Shown: positions 8,014 to 17,402, numbered from the stretch's first letter. The stretch is 64,000 nucleotides of DNA from Streptomyces griseosporeus (GCF_014656055.1 NZ_BNBR01000008.1:305110-369109); one strand, 5' to 3'. Translations and numbers: made by a program. Notes: a model not told the origin generated them from the sequence alone.

Positions 8014-10266
8014 TCAGCCCACCCCCGCCGGGGTGCCGACCTCGCCCGTGCGCTTCAGTTTCTGCCAGCGCAGGCGGCCGCCCGTCAGGGCCGTGACGCA
8101 GGAGTGGATGAGGACCAGGTACATCATCTGCCGGTAGGCGAGCTGCTGGAGCGGCATCATCAGCAGGTAGCGGTACTTCTCGCGGTCCAGGCGGAAGGCG
8201 TAGGCCGCGCACAGCAGCTGCACGCCGAGGACCGCCAGCCAGGCCAGCAGGGCCGCCCGGAAGTCGATGAAGATCATCGAGTAGGCGGTGAACACGTCGA
8301 TCAGCGGGGCGAAGACCGGCGTGACGATCTGGAACAGCACGACGAGCGGCAGGCCGACCCGGCCGAAGCGGCCCGACGGCCCCCGGTCGGTGAGGGCCCC
8401 GCGGTGCTTCCAGAGGGCCTGCATCGTGCCGTAGGACCAGCGGTAGCGCTGCGACCAGAGCTGCTTGAGCGAGCCGGGCGCCTCGGTCCACGCGCGCGCG
8501 TGCTCCTGATAGACGACCCGCCAGCCCGCGCGGTGCAGGGCGATGGTGATGTCGGTGTCCTCGGCGAGGGTGTCCTCGCTCATCCCGCCCACCGCGAGGA
8601 CCGCCTCGCGGCGGAACGCGCCGATCGCGCCGGGGATCGTCGGCATGCAGCGCAGCAGGTCGTACATGCGCCGGTCGAGGTTGAAGCCCATCACGTACTC
8701 GATGTGCTGCCAGGCGCCGATGAGGGTGGTGCGGTTGCCGACCTTGGCGTTGCCGGCGACCGCGCCGACGGACGGGTCGGCGAAGGGCTGCACGAGCTGC
8801 CGTACGGTGTCCGGCTCGAAGACGGTGTCGCCGTCCATCATCACGACGATGTCGTACGAGGCGTTGCGGACGCCGTTGTTGAGCGCGGCCGGTTTGCCCG
8901 CGTTCTGCTGGCGGATCACCCGGACGTTGGGCATGCCCAGGGACTCGGCGATGTCGGCGGTGCCGTCGGTGGAGCCGTCGTCCACGACGATGATCTCGAC
9001 GGGGTGGGTGCTGCGCGCAAGCGAGGCGAGGGTGTTGGCGATGCACTCCTTCTCGTTGTACGCCGGGACGATCACGCTGACCGGGCGGGTGACCGGTGGT
9101 CCCCAGCTGAAGCGGCGCCGGTTGCGCTGTCTGTGGTGGCGGCGGGCGAGGAGCAGCATCATCCCGAAGCGGCCCAGCACGGCGACGCCGACGACCGTCA
9201 GCCCGGCCGACAGCGCCGGTACGGTCCACTCGGCGACCGCGACGGCCGCGACGAGCGCCTTGCCCTCGTAGAGGGTGACGCCGGTGGCGGTGCGGTGCGC
9301 GGCCTGGAGCCGGGTGGCGGTGGCGGAGCCGTTCCGCACGGGGCCACCGCCCTGTGCCTGTGCCTGCGTTTGGGCCTGTGCCGCTTGCTGCTTCTCCAGT
9401 ACGCCGCTGATCGTGGTGAAGGTGTACCCCGCCGCCCGCATCTTCTCGATGTACCGCGGCAGCGCCTCGATGGTCTGGGAGCGTTCGCCGCCGGCGTCGT
9501 GGAAGAGCACCGAGGCGCCCTTGCCGTCCTCCGGCGTGGCCCACTCGATGATCTTCTTGACGCCGGGCCGCTTCCAGTCGTCGCTGTCGGTGTCGATGAA
9601 GACGCTGGTGTAGCCGTCCTTTCCGAGCTTCTGGTAGACGGGCCAGCTGTAGTCGTCGATGGCGTCGGTCTCGGAGGAGTAGGGCGCGCGGAACAGCGTC
9701 GTGGTGATGCCGGCGGCGCCGGCCAGCGCGAGCTGGGTCTGCCGCATCTCGCGGTCGACGCGGGCCTCGCTCTGGTAGGAGAGGTCGATGTGGGTGAAGG
9801 TGTGGACGCCGACCTCGTTCCCCTGCTCGACCATGTCCCGCACGATGTCCGGATAGCGCGAGACCATCGAGCCGACCAGGAAGAACGTGGCCGGGACGTC
9901 GTACTTCCGCAGGATCTCCAGGACCTGCGGGGTCCAGGTGGGGTCCGGGCCGTCGTCGAAGGTGAGGGCGATCGTCTTGTCCGGGACGGAGACGGTCTTC
10001 GCCTGGCCGCCGCGGAAGGTGAGGATCGGCCCGCCGTCGAGGACCTTCTCGGGCACCTTGTCGGCGCTCGCGCCGGTGCGGACACGCTGGTCGCCGCCGA
10101 CCTCGGCGCGCAGGTAGCCGTCGAGCAGCATGACGCTGGTCAGGGCGAGCAGGAGCAGCAGCGCGAGGATGACGCGCGGTTTCTGCAGTGCGGCGGCGCG
10201 GCCCGCGGCCCGTTCGATCCGGGTGGGGGCGCGGCGCCGGCCGCGGGGGGACGTCGTCGAGGACAT
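8014..10266 (-). CDS. Bifunctional polysaccharide deacetylase / family 2 glycosyltransferase
   Basis: A 750-residue fusion. Residues 1-50 form a basic tail and a membrane anchor (VILALLLLLALTSVMLLDGYL). A NodB-type deacetylase domain follows (about 95-300) with TFDDGP (catalytic base and metal Asp), the metal-binding HTFTHIDLS and RAPYSSE. A second transmembrane region leads to a GT2 domain (about 395-640) with SVIVPAYNEKE, VVDDGSTDGT, VVMMDGDTVF, the AEDTDIT acid motif and the processivity motif QRYRW, then C-terminal membrane helices. This layout resembles S. coelicolor MatB, which helps make a poly-N-acetylglucosamine-like matrix polymer. Polymerising and partly deacetylating a GlcNAc polymer is inferred. 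The gene sits between a small membrane protein and an acyltransferase in one operon. Confidence 0.92.
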   Translation of the reverse strand: MSSTTSPRGRRRAPTRIERAAGRAAALQKPRVILALLLLLALTSVMLLDGYLRAEVGGDQRVRTGASADKVPEKVLDGGPILTFRGGQAKTVSVPDKTIALTFDDGPDPTWTPQVLEILRKYDVPATFFLVGSMVSRYPDIVRDMVEQGNEVGVHTFTHIDLSYQSEARVDREMRQTQLALAGAAGITTTLFRAPYSSETDAIDDYSWPVYQKLGKDGYTSVFIDTDSDDWKRPGVKKIIEWATPEDGKGASVLFHDAGGERSQTIEALPRYIEKMRAAGYTFTTISGVLEKQQAAQAQTQAQAQGGGPVRNGSATATRLQAAHRTATGVTLYEGKALVAAVAVAEWTVPALSAGLTVVGVAVLGRFGMMLLLARRHHRQRNRRRFSWGPPVTRPVSVIVPAYNEKECIANTLASLARSTHPVEIIVVDDGSTDGTADIAESLGMPNVRVIRQQNAGKPAALNNGVRNASYDIVVMMDGDTVFEPDTVRQLVQPFADPSVGAVAGNAKVGNRTTLIGAWQHIEYVMGFNLDRRMYDLLRCMPTIPGAIGAFRREAVLAVGGMSEDTLAEDTDITIALHRAGWRVVYQEHARAWTEAPGSLKQLWSQRYRWSYGTMQALWKHRGALTDRGPSGRFGRVGLPLVVLFQIVTPVFAPLIDVFTAYSMIFIDFRAALLAWLAVLGVQLLCAAYAFRLDREKYRYLLMMPLQQLAYRQMMYLVLIHSCVTALTGGRLRWQKLKRTGEVGTPAGVG

Positions 10267-10285
10267 GAGGGTGGCTGCGTTCCGG

Positions 10286-10663
10286 TCAGTCGGCCGCGGT
10301 GGGGGCGGGTACGGAAGGGGAGGCGGTCGGGACCGCCGGGGCGGGTGCGGAGGCGGTCGGGACCGCCGGGGCGGGCGCCTCGGGGCGGAAGCCGCCGGGG
10401 GCCTGGCCGCGCTGCCCGCCGGCCGCGTCGAACGGCAGCAGGGACGACGGGGTCAGCGAGGTGCCCCAGCCCATGAAGGCCATGACCAGGACGGCGGCGT
10501 AGCCGAGGCACACGGCGCCGACCAGCAGGCCGAGCCGGCGCAGCAGCTTGGCGCGGCGGCCGGAGTTGTCAACGAACACGGGTCCCTCGGCGGATCCGGC
10601 GGCGCGCTTGCGGCGGCGCCCGCGCGCCGGGGCGCGGTTTTCGATGGCAGGCTCGGAATGCAT
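10286..10663 (-). CDS. Small single-pass membrane protein with Pro/Ala repeat tail
   Basis: A 125-residue protein, not recognised as a named family. It has a basic cytoplasmic N-terminus (RGRRRKRAAGS...), one predicted membrane helix (LGLLVGAVCLGYAAVLVMAFMGW) and an extracellular Pro/Ala/Ser/Thr-rich tail containing APAPAVPTAS twice. ATG 10663 has GGGGA directly upstream; a longer frame from 10720 adds residues with no ribosome site. It lies 19 bp before the deacetylase/glycosyltransferase gene, so it probably assists that membrane machinery (inference). Confidence 0.7.
   Translation of the reverse strand: MHSEPAIENRAPARGRRRKRAAGSAEGPVFVDNSGRRAKLLRRLGLLVGAVCLGYAAVLVMAFMGWGTSLTPSSLLPFDAAGGQRGQAPGGFRPEAPAPAVPTASAPAPAVPTASPSVPAPTAAD
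10320..10379. repeat. 30-bp tandem repeat (two copies) coding for the Pro/Ala tail
   Basis: Two copies of a 30-bp unit (10320-10349 and 10350-10379), identical over the first 26 bases, lie inside the small membrane protein gene. They encode APAPAVPTAS on the minus strand. Such units are prone to copy-number change. Confidence 0.75.
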
Positions 10664-10693
10664 TCCCCGGATGTTAGGGACGCTTTTTGTGAC

Positions 10694-10816
10694 GGAAACT
10701 CTCAGCTTCTTGTGCGGCACCCATGAGACGGGCCCGAGCCTGTCCTTTTCCTGAGAGACACGGCCTGTACCTGCGGAAACGCGCGGAAACTGAAAGGAAC
10801 CGCTCAGCTTTGCGTG
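10694..10816 (+). promoter_or_regulatory. Pair of GGAA(A/C)C-containing direct repeats in a divergent promoter region
   Basis: Two 21-bp elements, at 10694-10714 and 10796-10816, match at 16 of 21 positions. Both run GGAA-(A/C)-C-N-CTCAGCTT and end in GTG. GGAAC is the usual -35 core of ECF sigma promoters, and further GGAAAC motifs lie at 10774-10800. They sit between the small membrane protein gene (minus) and the GH18 lipoprotein gene (plus). I could not define matching -10 boxes, so this is only a candidate shared control region. Confidence 0.35.
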
Positions 10817-10864
10817 ACAATTTCGGTGCGGTAGACGTAATTCACGAGAGCGGGTGCACGCGCA

Positions 10865-11830
10865 ATGAGGGGTTTCCGTACGCTGACGGCCGGGCTGATC
10901 TGTACGGCGTTCCTGGGCGCGGCGGGCTGTTCGTCTGATGCCCCGCCGGAGTCCTCCACGACCTACCAGCCGTACGTCAGCGCCACCGCCGCCTCCAGCG
11001 GTGACTCCGCGGGCTCCGCGGCGGTGTACAACCTGGCCTTCGTCATCTCGGACGGCAGTGGCTGCACGCCGGAGTGGAACGGCACGTATGCCGTCGGCGA
11101 TACGGCGGTCAGGTCCCGGATCGCCGGGCTGACGGCGGGCGGGGCGCGCGTGCGGGTCTCCTTCGGCGGCGCGTCCGGCAAGGAGCTGGCCGCGACCTGC
11201 GACAGCGCGGCCGGGCTGGCCGCGGCCTACGCCGCCGCCCTGGACGCCGCGGGCGCCTCCGAGGCCGACTTCGACATCGAGGGCGACGAGCTGACCGACG
11301 CGGCCTCCGTCGCCCTGCGCTCGCAGGCCATCGCGCTGCTGCAGAAGGAACGGCCCGCGCTGAAGGTGTCGTTCACGCTGCCGGTGATGCCGTCGGGGCT
11401 GGACGCCGACTCACTGGCGCTGCTCGCGTCCGCGAACACGTACGACGTGCAGGTCTCCACGGTCAACCTCATGACCATGAACTACGGCGAGTCCTACACC
11501 GGCGACATGGGCGACTACGCGCTGACCTCCGCCACCGCCGCGCACGCCCAGCTGAAGAGCGTCTTCGGGCTGTCCGACGCGGCGGCCTGGCGTGGCATGG
11601 CGCTCACCTCGATGATCGGCGTCAACGACGTGAGCGGCGAGACGTTCGGCCTCGCCGACGCGGCGCAGGTCCGGGCGTTCGCGGAGGAGAAGGGCATCGC
11701 GTGGCTGTCGATGTGGTCGACGTTCCGGGACCGGCAGTGTGCCGCCAGCTCCGCCACGGAGGACGCCCTGACGAACTGCAGTGGGGTGACGCAGAGTTCG
11801 GGGGCGTTCGCGGAGGCCTTCACCGGTTAG
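10865..11830 (+). CDS. Glycoside hydrolase family 18 lipoprotein (chitinase-like)
   Basis: Predicted surface-anchored enzyme acting on GlcNAc polymers. The 321-residue product has a lipoprotein signal ending in LGAAGC (lipobox cysteine at residue 22). The mature region contains RVRVSFGGASG, equivalent to the SxGG motif of GH18, and the catalytic strand EADFDIEGDEL. The latter keeps the DxDxE core, with the glutamate as expected acid/base. YDVQVSTVNLMTMNYGE corresponds to the following substrate-binding strand. The start is ATG 10865. The gene is divergent from the polysaccharide deacetylase/glycosyltransferase operon, which suggests it trims or remodels that polymer; free chitin degradation is the alternative. 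Confidence 0.82.
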   Translation: MRGFRTLTAGLICTAFLGAAGCSSDAPPESSTTYQPYVSATAASSGDSAGSAAVYNLAFVISDGSGCTPEWNGTYAVGDTAVRSRIAGLTAGGARVRVSFGGASGKELAATCDSAAGLAAAYAAALDAAGASEADFDIEGDELTDAASVALRSQAIALLQKERPALKVSFTLPVMPSGLDADSLALLASANTYDVQVSTVNLMTMNYGESYTGDMGDYALTSATAAHAQLKSVFGLSDAAAWRGMALTSMIGVNDVSGETFGLADAAQVRAFAEEKGIAWLSMWSTFRDRQCAASSATEDALTNCSGVTQSSGAFAEAFTG

Positions 11831-11847
11831 GGGCTCCGCGACCCGGC

Positions 11848-12300
11848 CTAGCGGCGGCGGTGCACCAGGCGCCCGGCGCACACCGTGGCGATGCAGGCGC
11901 CGGTCGCGTCGAACACGGCCAGGTCCGCACGGCCCAGCTCCACCAGGGCCGTACGGCGGGCCCGCGCGAGCACCACCACGTCGTTGCGCTCGGCGGCGGC
12001 CCGCAGTTCGGGTGAGCCGACGTGCTCCTCCAGCACCGCGACCGCGCCCGACTTCAGCACCGCGTGCACGCGTTCGCGCGGCGACGGGGCCTCCGGCAGC
12101 GGGCCCGGGTGGATCCGGGCCGGGCCGAGCACCCCGGGCCAGCGGCGTACGCGCGCCCCCGGGAACCGCTGCTCCAGCTCGGCGAGCGGCCCCACCGCGG
12201 CGATCCGGATGCCGTCCACCGCCACGGCACCGTCCTTGACCGGCTCAGCGTCGTCCTCCCAGACGTACCGCACCTCGTCCGCGGCATGAAGTGTCAGCAC
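11848..12300 (-). CDS. Amidohydrolase-like small protein lacking the catalytic barrel (imidazolonepropionase-like composite domain)
   Basis: The 150-residue product begins like an amidohydrolase beta-sandwich (HAADEVRYV...DGAVAVDGIRIAAVGPLAELEQRFPGARVRRWPG). It ends with the matching C-terminal part (GRADLAVFDATGACIATVCAGRLVHRR). The roughly 250-residue metal-binding TIM barrel, with its HxH and downstream histidine/aspartate ligands, is absent; where HxH should follow, the sequence reads ARIHPGPL. It starts seven bases after the mqnC stop and is surely in that transcript. The N-terminal text resembles aminofutalosine deaminases of the futalosine pathway, so it may be a vestige of one (inference). 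It is open and intact, hence listed as a gene rather than a pseudogene. Confidence 0.75.
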   Translation of the reverse strand: MLTLHAADEVRYVWEDDAEPVKDGAVAVDGIRIAAVGPLAELEQRFPGARVRRWPGVLGPARIHPGPLPEAPSPRERVHAVLKSGAVAVLEEHVGSPELRAAAERNDVVVLARARRTALVELGRADLAVFDATGACIATVCAGRLVHRRR

Positions 12301-12307
12301 GGTCGGT

Positions 12308-13507
12308 TCAGTTGGAGGTGAGGAGCTTCAGTTCGGGGTGGGCTGTGCCGCCCTCGATGGCCGTCGAGGAGATGTGGGAGACGACGCGGTCGTCGACGGG
12401 GTCGTTGGCCGGGTCGTCGTGGACGACGAGGTGCTCGTACGTCGTGGAGCGCTGCGCGGGCACGCGGCCGGCCTTGCGGATCAGGTCGATGATCTCCAGC
12501 CGGTTGGAGCGGTGCTTGGCGCCGGCCGACGACACCACGTTCTCCTCCAGCATGATCGAGCCGAGGTCGTCCGCGCCGTAGTGCAGGGACAGCTGGCCGA
12601 CCTCCTTGCCGGTGGTGAGCCAGGAACCCTGGATGTGGGCCACGTTGTCGAGGAACAGGCGGGCGATCGCGATCATCCGCAGGTACTCGAAGAGGGTGGC
12701 CTGGGTGCGGCCCTTCAGGTGGTTGTTCTCGGGCTGGTAGGTGTACGGGATGAACGCCCGGAAGCCGCCCGTGCGGTCCTGGACGTCACGGATCATCCGC
12801 AGGTGCTCGATGCGCTCGGCGTTGGTCTCGCCGGTGCCCATCAGCATCGTGGAGGTGGACTCCACGCCCAGCCGGTGCGCGGTCTCCATGATCTCCAGCC
12901 AGCGCTCGCCGGACTCCTTCAGGGGCGCGATCGCCTTGCGGGGGCGCTCGGGGAGCAGTTCCGCGCCGGCGCCGGCGAAGGAGTCGAGGCCGGCCTCGTG
13001 GATGCGGGTGATGGCCTCCTCGACGGACACGCCGCTGATCCGGGCCATGTGCTCGACCTCGGACGCGCCCAGCGAGTGGATCACCAGCTGCGGGAAGGCG
13101 TCCTTGATGGCCTTGAAGTGCGTCTCGTAGTACTCGACGCCGAAGTCCGGGTGGTGGCCGCCCTGGAACATGATCTGCGTGCCGCCCAGCTCGACGGTCT
13201 CCGCGCAGCGGCGCAGGATGTCGTCGAGGTCGCGGGTCCAGCCCTTGGCCGTGTCCTTCGGGGCGGCGTAGAAGGCGCAGAACTTGCACGCCGTGACGCA
13301 CACGTTCGTGTAGTTGATGTTCCGCTCGATGATGTACGTCGCGATGTGCTCGGTGCCCGCGTACCTGCGGCGGCGTACGGCGTCGGCGGCGGCGCCCAGC
13401 GCGTGCAGGGGGGCGTCGCGGTAGAGGTCGAGCGCCTCCTCGGGCGTGATGCGTCCGCCCGCTGCGGCTCGGTCGAGGACGGACTGGAGGTCGGCCTTCT
13501 CGGTCAC
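12308..13507 (-). CDS. mqnC: Cyclic dehypoxanthine futalosine synthase (radical SAM)
   Basis: Radical SAM enzyme of the futalosine menaquinone route that cyclises dehypoxanthine futalosine. The 399-residue product has the cluster motif CVTACKFCAF (CxxxCxxC), IMFQGGHHPDFGVEYYE, a GAGAELL stretch, STMLMGTGET and AFIPYTYQPENNHL. It matches the family defined by SCO4550 in S. coelicolor. The start is GTG 13507, with AAGGGA eight bases upstream; the frame extends to a TTG at 13534 that has no ribosome site. The amidohydrolase-like gene follows seven bases downstream. It is a homologue of mqnE (28742-29905), which carries a similar fold and motif. Confidence 0.95.
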   Translation of the reverse strand: MTEKADLQSVLDRAAAGGRITPEEALDLYRDAPLHALGAAADAVRRRRYAGTEHIATYIIERNINYTNVCVTACKFCAFYAAPKDTAKGWTRDLDDILRRCAETVELGGTQIMFQGGHHPDFGVEYYETHFKAIKDAFPQLVIHSLGASEVEHMARISGVSVEEAITRIHEAGLDSFAGAGAELLPERPRKAIAPLKESGERWLEIMETAHRLGVESTSTMLMGTGETNAERIEHLRMIRDVQDRTGGFRAFIPYTYQPENNHLKGRTQATLFEYLRMIAIARLFLDNVAHIQGSWLTTGKEVGQLSLHYGADDLGSIMLEENVVSSAGAKHRSNRLEIIDLIRKAGRVPAQRSTTYEHLVVHDDPANDPVDDRVVSHISSTAIEGGTAHPELKLLTSN

Positions 13508-13688
13508 CGGGGCGTCCCTTTCGTCAAGGATCAAGGAGGTGGCGCGAAGCGCTCGATGGAAGGGTGGTGGTGGGAGACGGGTGGGCGGACCGAACCAGCC
13601 TACGCCAGGTGTTTTACGGCACCGACGTCAGGCCGACGGCGCCGCCCGCCCCGGCTCACGCCCGCCACCCGCCCGCCGCACGTCCGTC

Positions 13689-14456
13689 TCACGCCGCGTA
13701 CGCGCCGACCAGCACCCCCACGAACACCCCCGCCACCATGAACGGCCCGAAGGGGATCGCCGTACGCCGCCCGGCGCGGCCCGCGACGACGAGGGCGCCG
13801 CCGTACAGCGCCCCGCACGCGAACCCGGCGAACGTGCCGAGCAGGACCGTGCCCCAGCCGTACCAGCCGAGGACGGCGCCCGCGCCGAGCGCCAGCTTCA
13901 CGTCGCCGAAGCCCATGCCGCCGGGGTTGAGGAAGAACAGCAGGAAGTAGCCGCCGCCCAGGGCGAACGCGCCATACAGGGCCGTCGGCCAGCGGCCCGC
14001 GTGCTCGGGCGCGAACGCGGCGAGGCCGAGCAGGCCGAGCGCGGCGGCGGCGAGCGGCAGGGTCAGCGCGTCCGGCAGCCGCTGCACCCGCACGTCCACC
14101 ACCGTCAGCAGCACCCCGACCGGCGCGAGCAGCAGCCACACCGCCAGCTCGGGGCGCGGGCCCGTGGCCGCGGCGAGCGCGGCACAGACGAGGGCGGTGG
14201 CGAGGGACAGGGCCGCCGCTCCGGAGCCGTACCGTGCGCCCGGCGCGGGACACGCCCGGCAGCGCGCCCGCCCCAGCCAGCCCGGCACCGGGTGCCCGGC
14301 AGGGCAAGTGCCCCGCCAGTCCTCCCCGGCGGGTACGGCGAAGCGGTACGCGGCGCGCGGCAGCAGCGTCCCGGCGAGCGCTCCCCAGACGGCGGCGACG
14401 GCGACGAGGAGCACGTCCACGTCGACGTCCACGGGGAGGGCCGGCCCGGGGGACAC
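13689..14456 (-). CDS. Prepilin peptidase (A24 family)
   Basis: Membrane aspartic protease that processes type IV pilin-like leader peptides. The 255-residue product is strongly hydrophobic with about seven to eight segments. Both catalytic aspartates are visible: one in TVVDVRVQRLPDALT and one in MGFGDVK (the GxGD motif). The N-terminal cytoplasmic loop retains CPAG...CRAC, a reduced form of the four-cysteine loop of long PilD-type enzymes. GTG 14456 begins two bases after the kinase stop codon, so translation is probably coupled to the kinase gene. No pilin or assembly genes lie in the window; the likely client is a Tad/Flp-type system elsewhere (inference). Confidence 0.88.
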   Translation of the reverse strand: MSPGPALPVDVDVDVLLVAVAAVWGALAGTLLPRAAYRFAVPAGEDWRGTCPAGHPVPGWLGRARCRACPAPGARYGSGAAALSLATALVCAALAAATGPRPELAVWLLLAPVGVLLTVVDVRVQRLPDALTLPLAAAALGLLGLAAFAPEHAGRWPTALYGAFALGGGYFLLFFLNPGGMGFGDVKLALGAGAVLGWYGWGTVLLGTFAGFACGALYGGALVVAGRAGRRTAIPFGPFMVAGVFVGVLVGAYAA

Positions 14457-14458
14457 CG

Positions 14459-16261
14459 TCAGCCGATCTTCGACAGCCGGGCGACCGGGTTGCCCGACGC
14501 CGAGCTGTCGGACTTGTAGACGAGGTCGTCGCCCTCCGGCACGAGGCGCACGGTGTGCCGCCCTTGGTCGCATCCGGCGTGGTTGGTCTTCGCCCCGGCC
14601 GACGAGGCGACCAGCTCGGTCTTCGTGACCTGCTTCAGCGTCAGGACGTCGGTGCAGACGCCGCCGAGCTGGTCGGTGTTGCGCACCTCGCCCACCTGCT
14701 GGCCGGCCTCGGCCTGACGGACGGTCACCCGGAAGGTGCCCATGGGCAAGGCGCCGCCCAGGCCGGTGCCCTGGCCCTCCCAGGTGCCGAGGTAGCGGGC
14801 GGGGACGGGGCCGGACGGGGCGGGGGCGGCGGCGTCCGGCTCACCGGCCGACGGGGAGGCGTGGCTGCCGCTGCTGCTGTTGTCCTTGGTGCCCTGTCCG
14901 GGCAGCAGGTCCAGGACGAAGACCGAACCGACCGTCACGGCCGCGAGCGCCCCGGCGACCGCGAGCGCCACCGTGCAGCTCAGCCGCCGCCCCCGGCCGC
15001 CCGCGACGGGCGCCGCGTCGGCGGCCACGGTGACCGACAGCCGCCCGGGCCGCGACCGGCCGCCTCCGGGCGGGTCCTGCGCTACGGCGTCCGGCGGTAC
15101 GGCGTCCCGTGGAACGGCATGCCGAGGTACGGCTTCCCGCGGTACGGCGGTCTCCGCGCCGGGTGCCGTCTGCCGCGGCACGGCCGGCATCACCGGCGGC
15201 GGCCCGAACACGCCCGCCACGGAGGCCCCTTCGACGGCAGAGGACCCTGCGGACGCCGAGGCCGGGGCCACAGCGGGAGCCGACGCCGGGACAGGTGCCG
15301 CAGGACCGCCCCCCGTCTCCTCCACCACCCCACCGAACCCCACCGGCCCCGACACCGGCCCCTCCCCCGCCTCCAGGTTCAGCAGCTGTACGGCGCTGCG
15401 GCTCACCTGTTCCACCAGCGCGCCCGGCAGCCAGCCGCCCGCCACGAGCCGTGCCGCGCCCTGGGGGGCGAGCCGCCGGGCAATCTCCGCCGGGGCGGGG
15501 CGGGCCGCCGGGTCCTTGGCCAGGCAGTGCGCCGCCAACTCCCGTAGTTCGCCGTCGAGCCCGCCGAGGTCGGGCTCCTCGTGCACGACCTGGTAGAGCA
15601 GCGCGGCCGAGGAGTCCCCGGCGAACGGGGGTGCGCCGGTCGCGGCGTACGCCAGGACCGCGCCGAGGGAGAACACGTCGGCCGCGCCGGTGACGCCCTT
15701 GCCGAGGATCTGCTCGGGGGACATGTAACCGGGCGAGCCGACGGAGACGCCGGTGGAGGTGAGGGAGGCGGTGCCGTCGGTGGCGCGGGCGATGCCGAAG
15801 TCGATGAGCAGCGGGCCGTCGAGGGTGAGCAGCACGTTGGACGGCTTCACGTCCCGGTGGACCAGGCCCAGTTCGTGGACGGCCGCGAGCGCCTCGGCGA
15901 GCCCCGCGCCCAGGGCCCGTACGGACGCGACGGGCAGCGGGCCGTGCGCGGCGACGGCGGCGGCGAGCGAGGGCCCGGCGGCGTAGGCGGTGGCGGCCCA
16001 CGGCACGGGAGCGTCCGGGTCGGCGTCGAGCACGGAGGCGGTCCAGGCGCCGCCGACCCGCCGGGCCGCCTCGACCTCGCGGCGGAAGCGGGCGCGGAAC
16101 TCCTCGTCGAGCGCGAAGTGCGGGTGCACGACCTTCACGGCGACCGTGCGCCCGCCGGCGCTGCGGCCCAGGTAGACCCGGCCCATCCCGCCGGAGCCGA
16201 GCCGGCCGAGCAGCCGGTAGGGCCCCACGGCGGCGGGTTCGTCGGCTGCGAGCGGCTGCAT
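14459..16261 (-). CDS. Membrane-anchored serine/threonine protein kinase
   Basis: A 600-residue PknB-type (Hanks) kinase. The N-terminal kinase domain (about residues 14-265) has the glycine loop GRLGSGGMGRVYLG, the lysine in VAVKVV, HRDVKPSNV, IDFGIA and the APE-like MSPEQ. A long Pro/Ala linker follows (about 285-440), then one membrane helix (TVALAVAGALAAVTVGSVFVL, about 450-472) and an extracellular domain of about 125 residues with two cysteines. That domain is not a PASTA repeat and is probably the sensor. ATG 16261 has GGAGGGAAG upstream. The linker holds five-residue AVPRx repeats (DNA about 15080-15160). Its target is unknown; neighbours are mqnA upstream and a prepilin peptidase downstream. 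Confidence 0.93.
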   Translation of the reverse strand: MQPLAADEPAAVGPYRLLGRLGSGGMGRVYLGRSAGGRTVAVKVVHPHFALDEEFRARFRREVEAARRVGGAWTASVLDADPDAPVPWAATAYAAGPSLAAAVAAHGPLPVASVRALGAGLAEALAAVHELGLVHRDVKPSNVLLTLDGPLLIDFGIARATDGTASLTSTGVSVGSPGYMSPEQILGKGVTGAADVFSLGAVLAYAATGAPPFAGDSSAALLYQVVHEEPDLGGLDGELRELAAHCLAKDPAARPAPAEIARRLAPQGAARLVAGGWLPGALVEQVSRSAVQLLNLEAGEGPVSGPVGFGGVVEETGGGPAAPVPASAPAVAPASASAGSSAVEGASVAGVFGPPPVMPAVPRQTAPGAETAVPREAVPRHAVPRDAVPPDAVAQDPPGGGRSRPGRLSVTVAADAAPVAGGRGRRLSCTVALAVAGALAAVTVGSVFVLDLLPGQGTKDNSSSGSHASPSAGEPDAAAPAPSGPVPARYLGTWEGQGTGLGGALPMGTFRVTVRQAEAGQQVGEVRNTDQLGGVCTDVLTLKQVTKTELVASSAGAKTNHAGCDQGRHTVRLVPEGDDLVYKSDSSASGNPVARLSKIG

Positions 16262-16425
16262 GGCGTCTTCCCTCCCCCGTACACCGGCGGCGCGCGCCAC
16301 CGTGTCCCGGCGCCGGGCGCCGGTCCCCCGCACCGGCCGACGGGCGTGCACCCGTCCCCCGGCGGAGTCTCCCCAGCAGGGTAGTGCGGCAGGCCTCGCA
16401 ACTCACGGCCGTGGCACCCCGGGGC

Positions 16426-17283
<858 letters not shown>

Positions 17284-17374
17284 CTAGACCCGGGGGGCGG
17301 CGGCACGACCGGCGCCCCTGCCGTCGAACGGGTGATCCGGCTCAAACATCCGAGTGACGTGATCTTGACCTCTA

Positions 17375-17402
17375 TTGCTTTCCGGTCTCCCCGTGCTACG
17401 CT
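17375..17402 (+). promoter_or_regulatory. Candidate promoter of the cold-shock gene
   Basis: TTGCTT (17375-17380) and TACGCT (17397-17402) are spaced 16 bp, a reasonable match to the housekeeping sigma consensus of Streptomyces. Transcription would begin near 17409 and leave a leader of about 150 nt before the ATG at 17559, as is usual for cspA-type genes. Confidence 0.5.

Noticed and set aside
14841-16406. Alternative long frame over the Ser/Thr kinase gene
   Set aside because: It is an out-of-frame Arg-rich reading; the kinase motifs lie in the frame from 16261.
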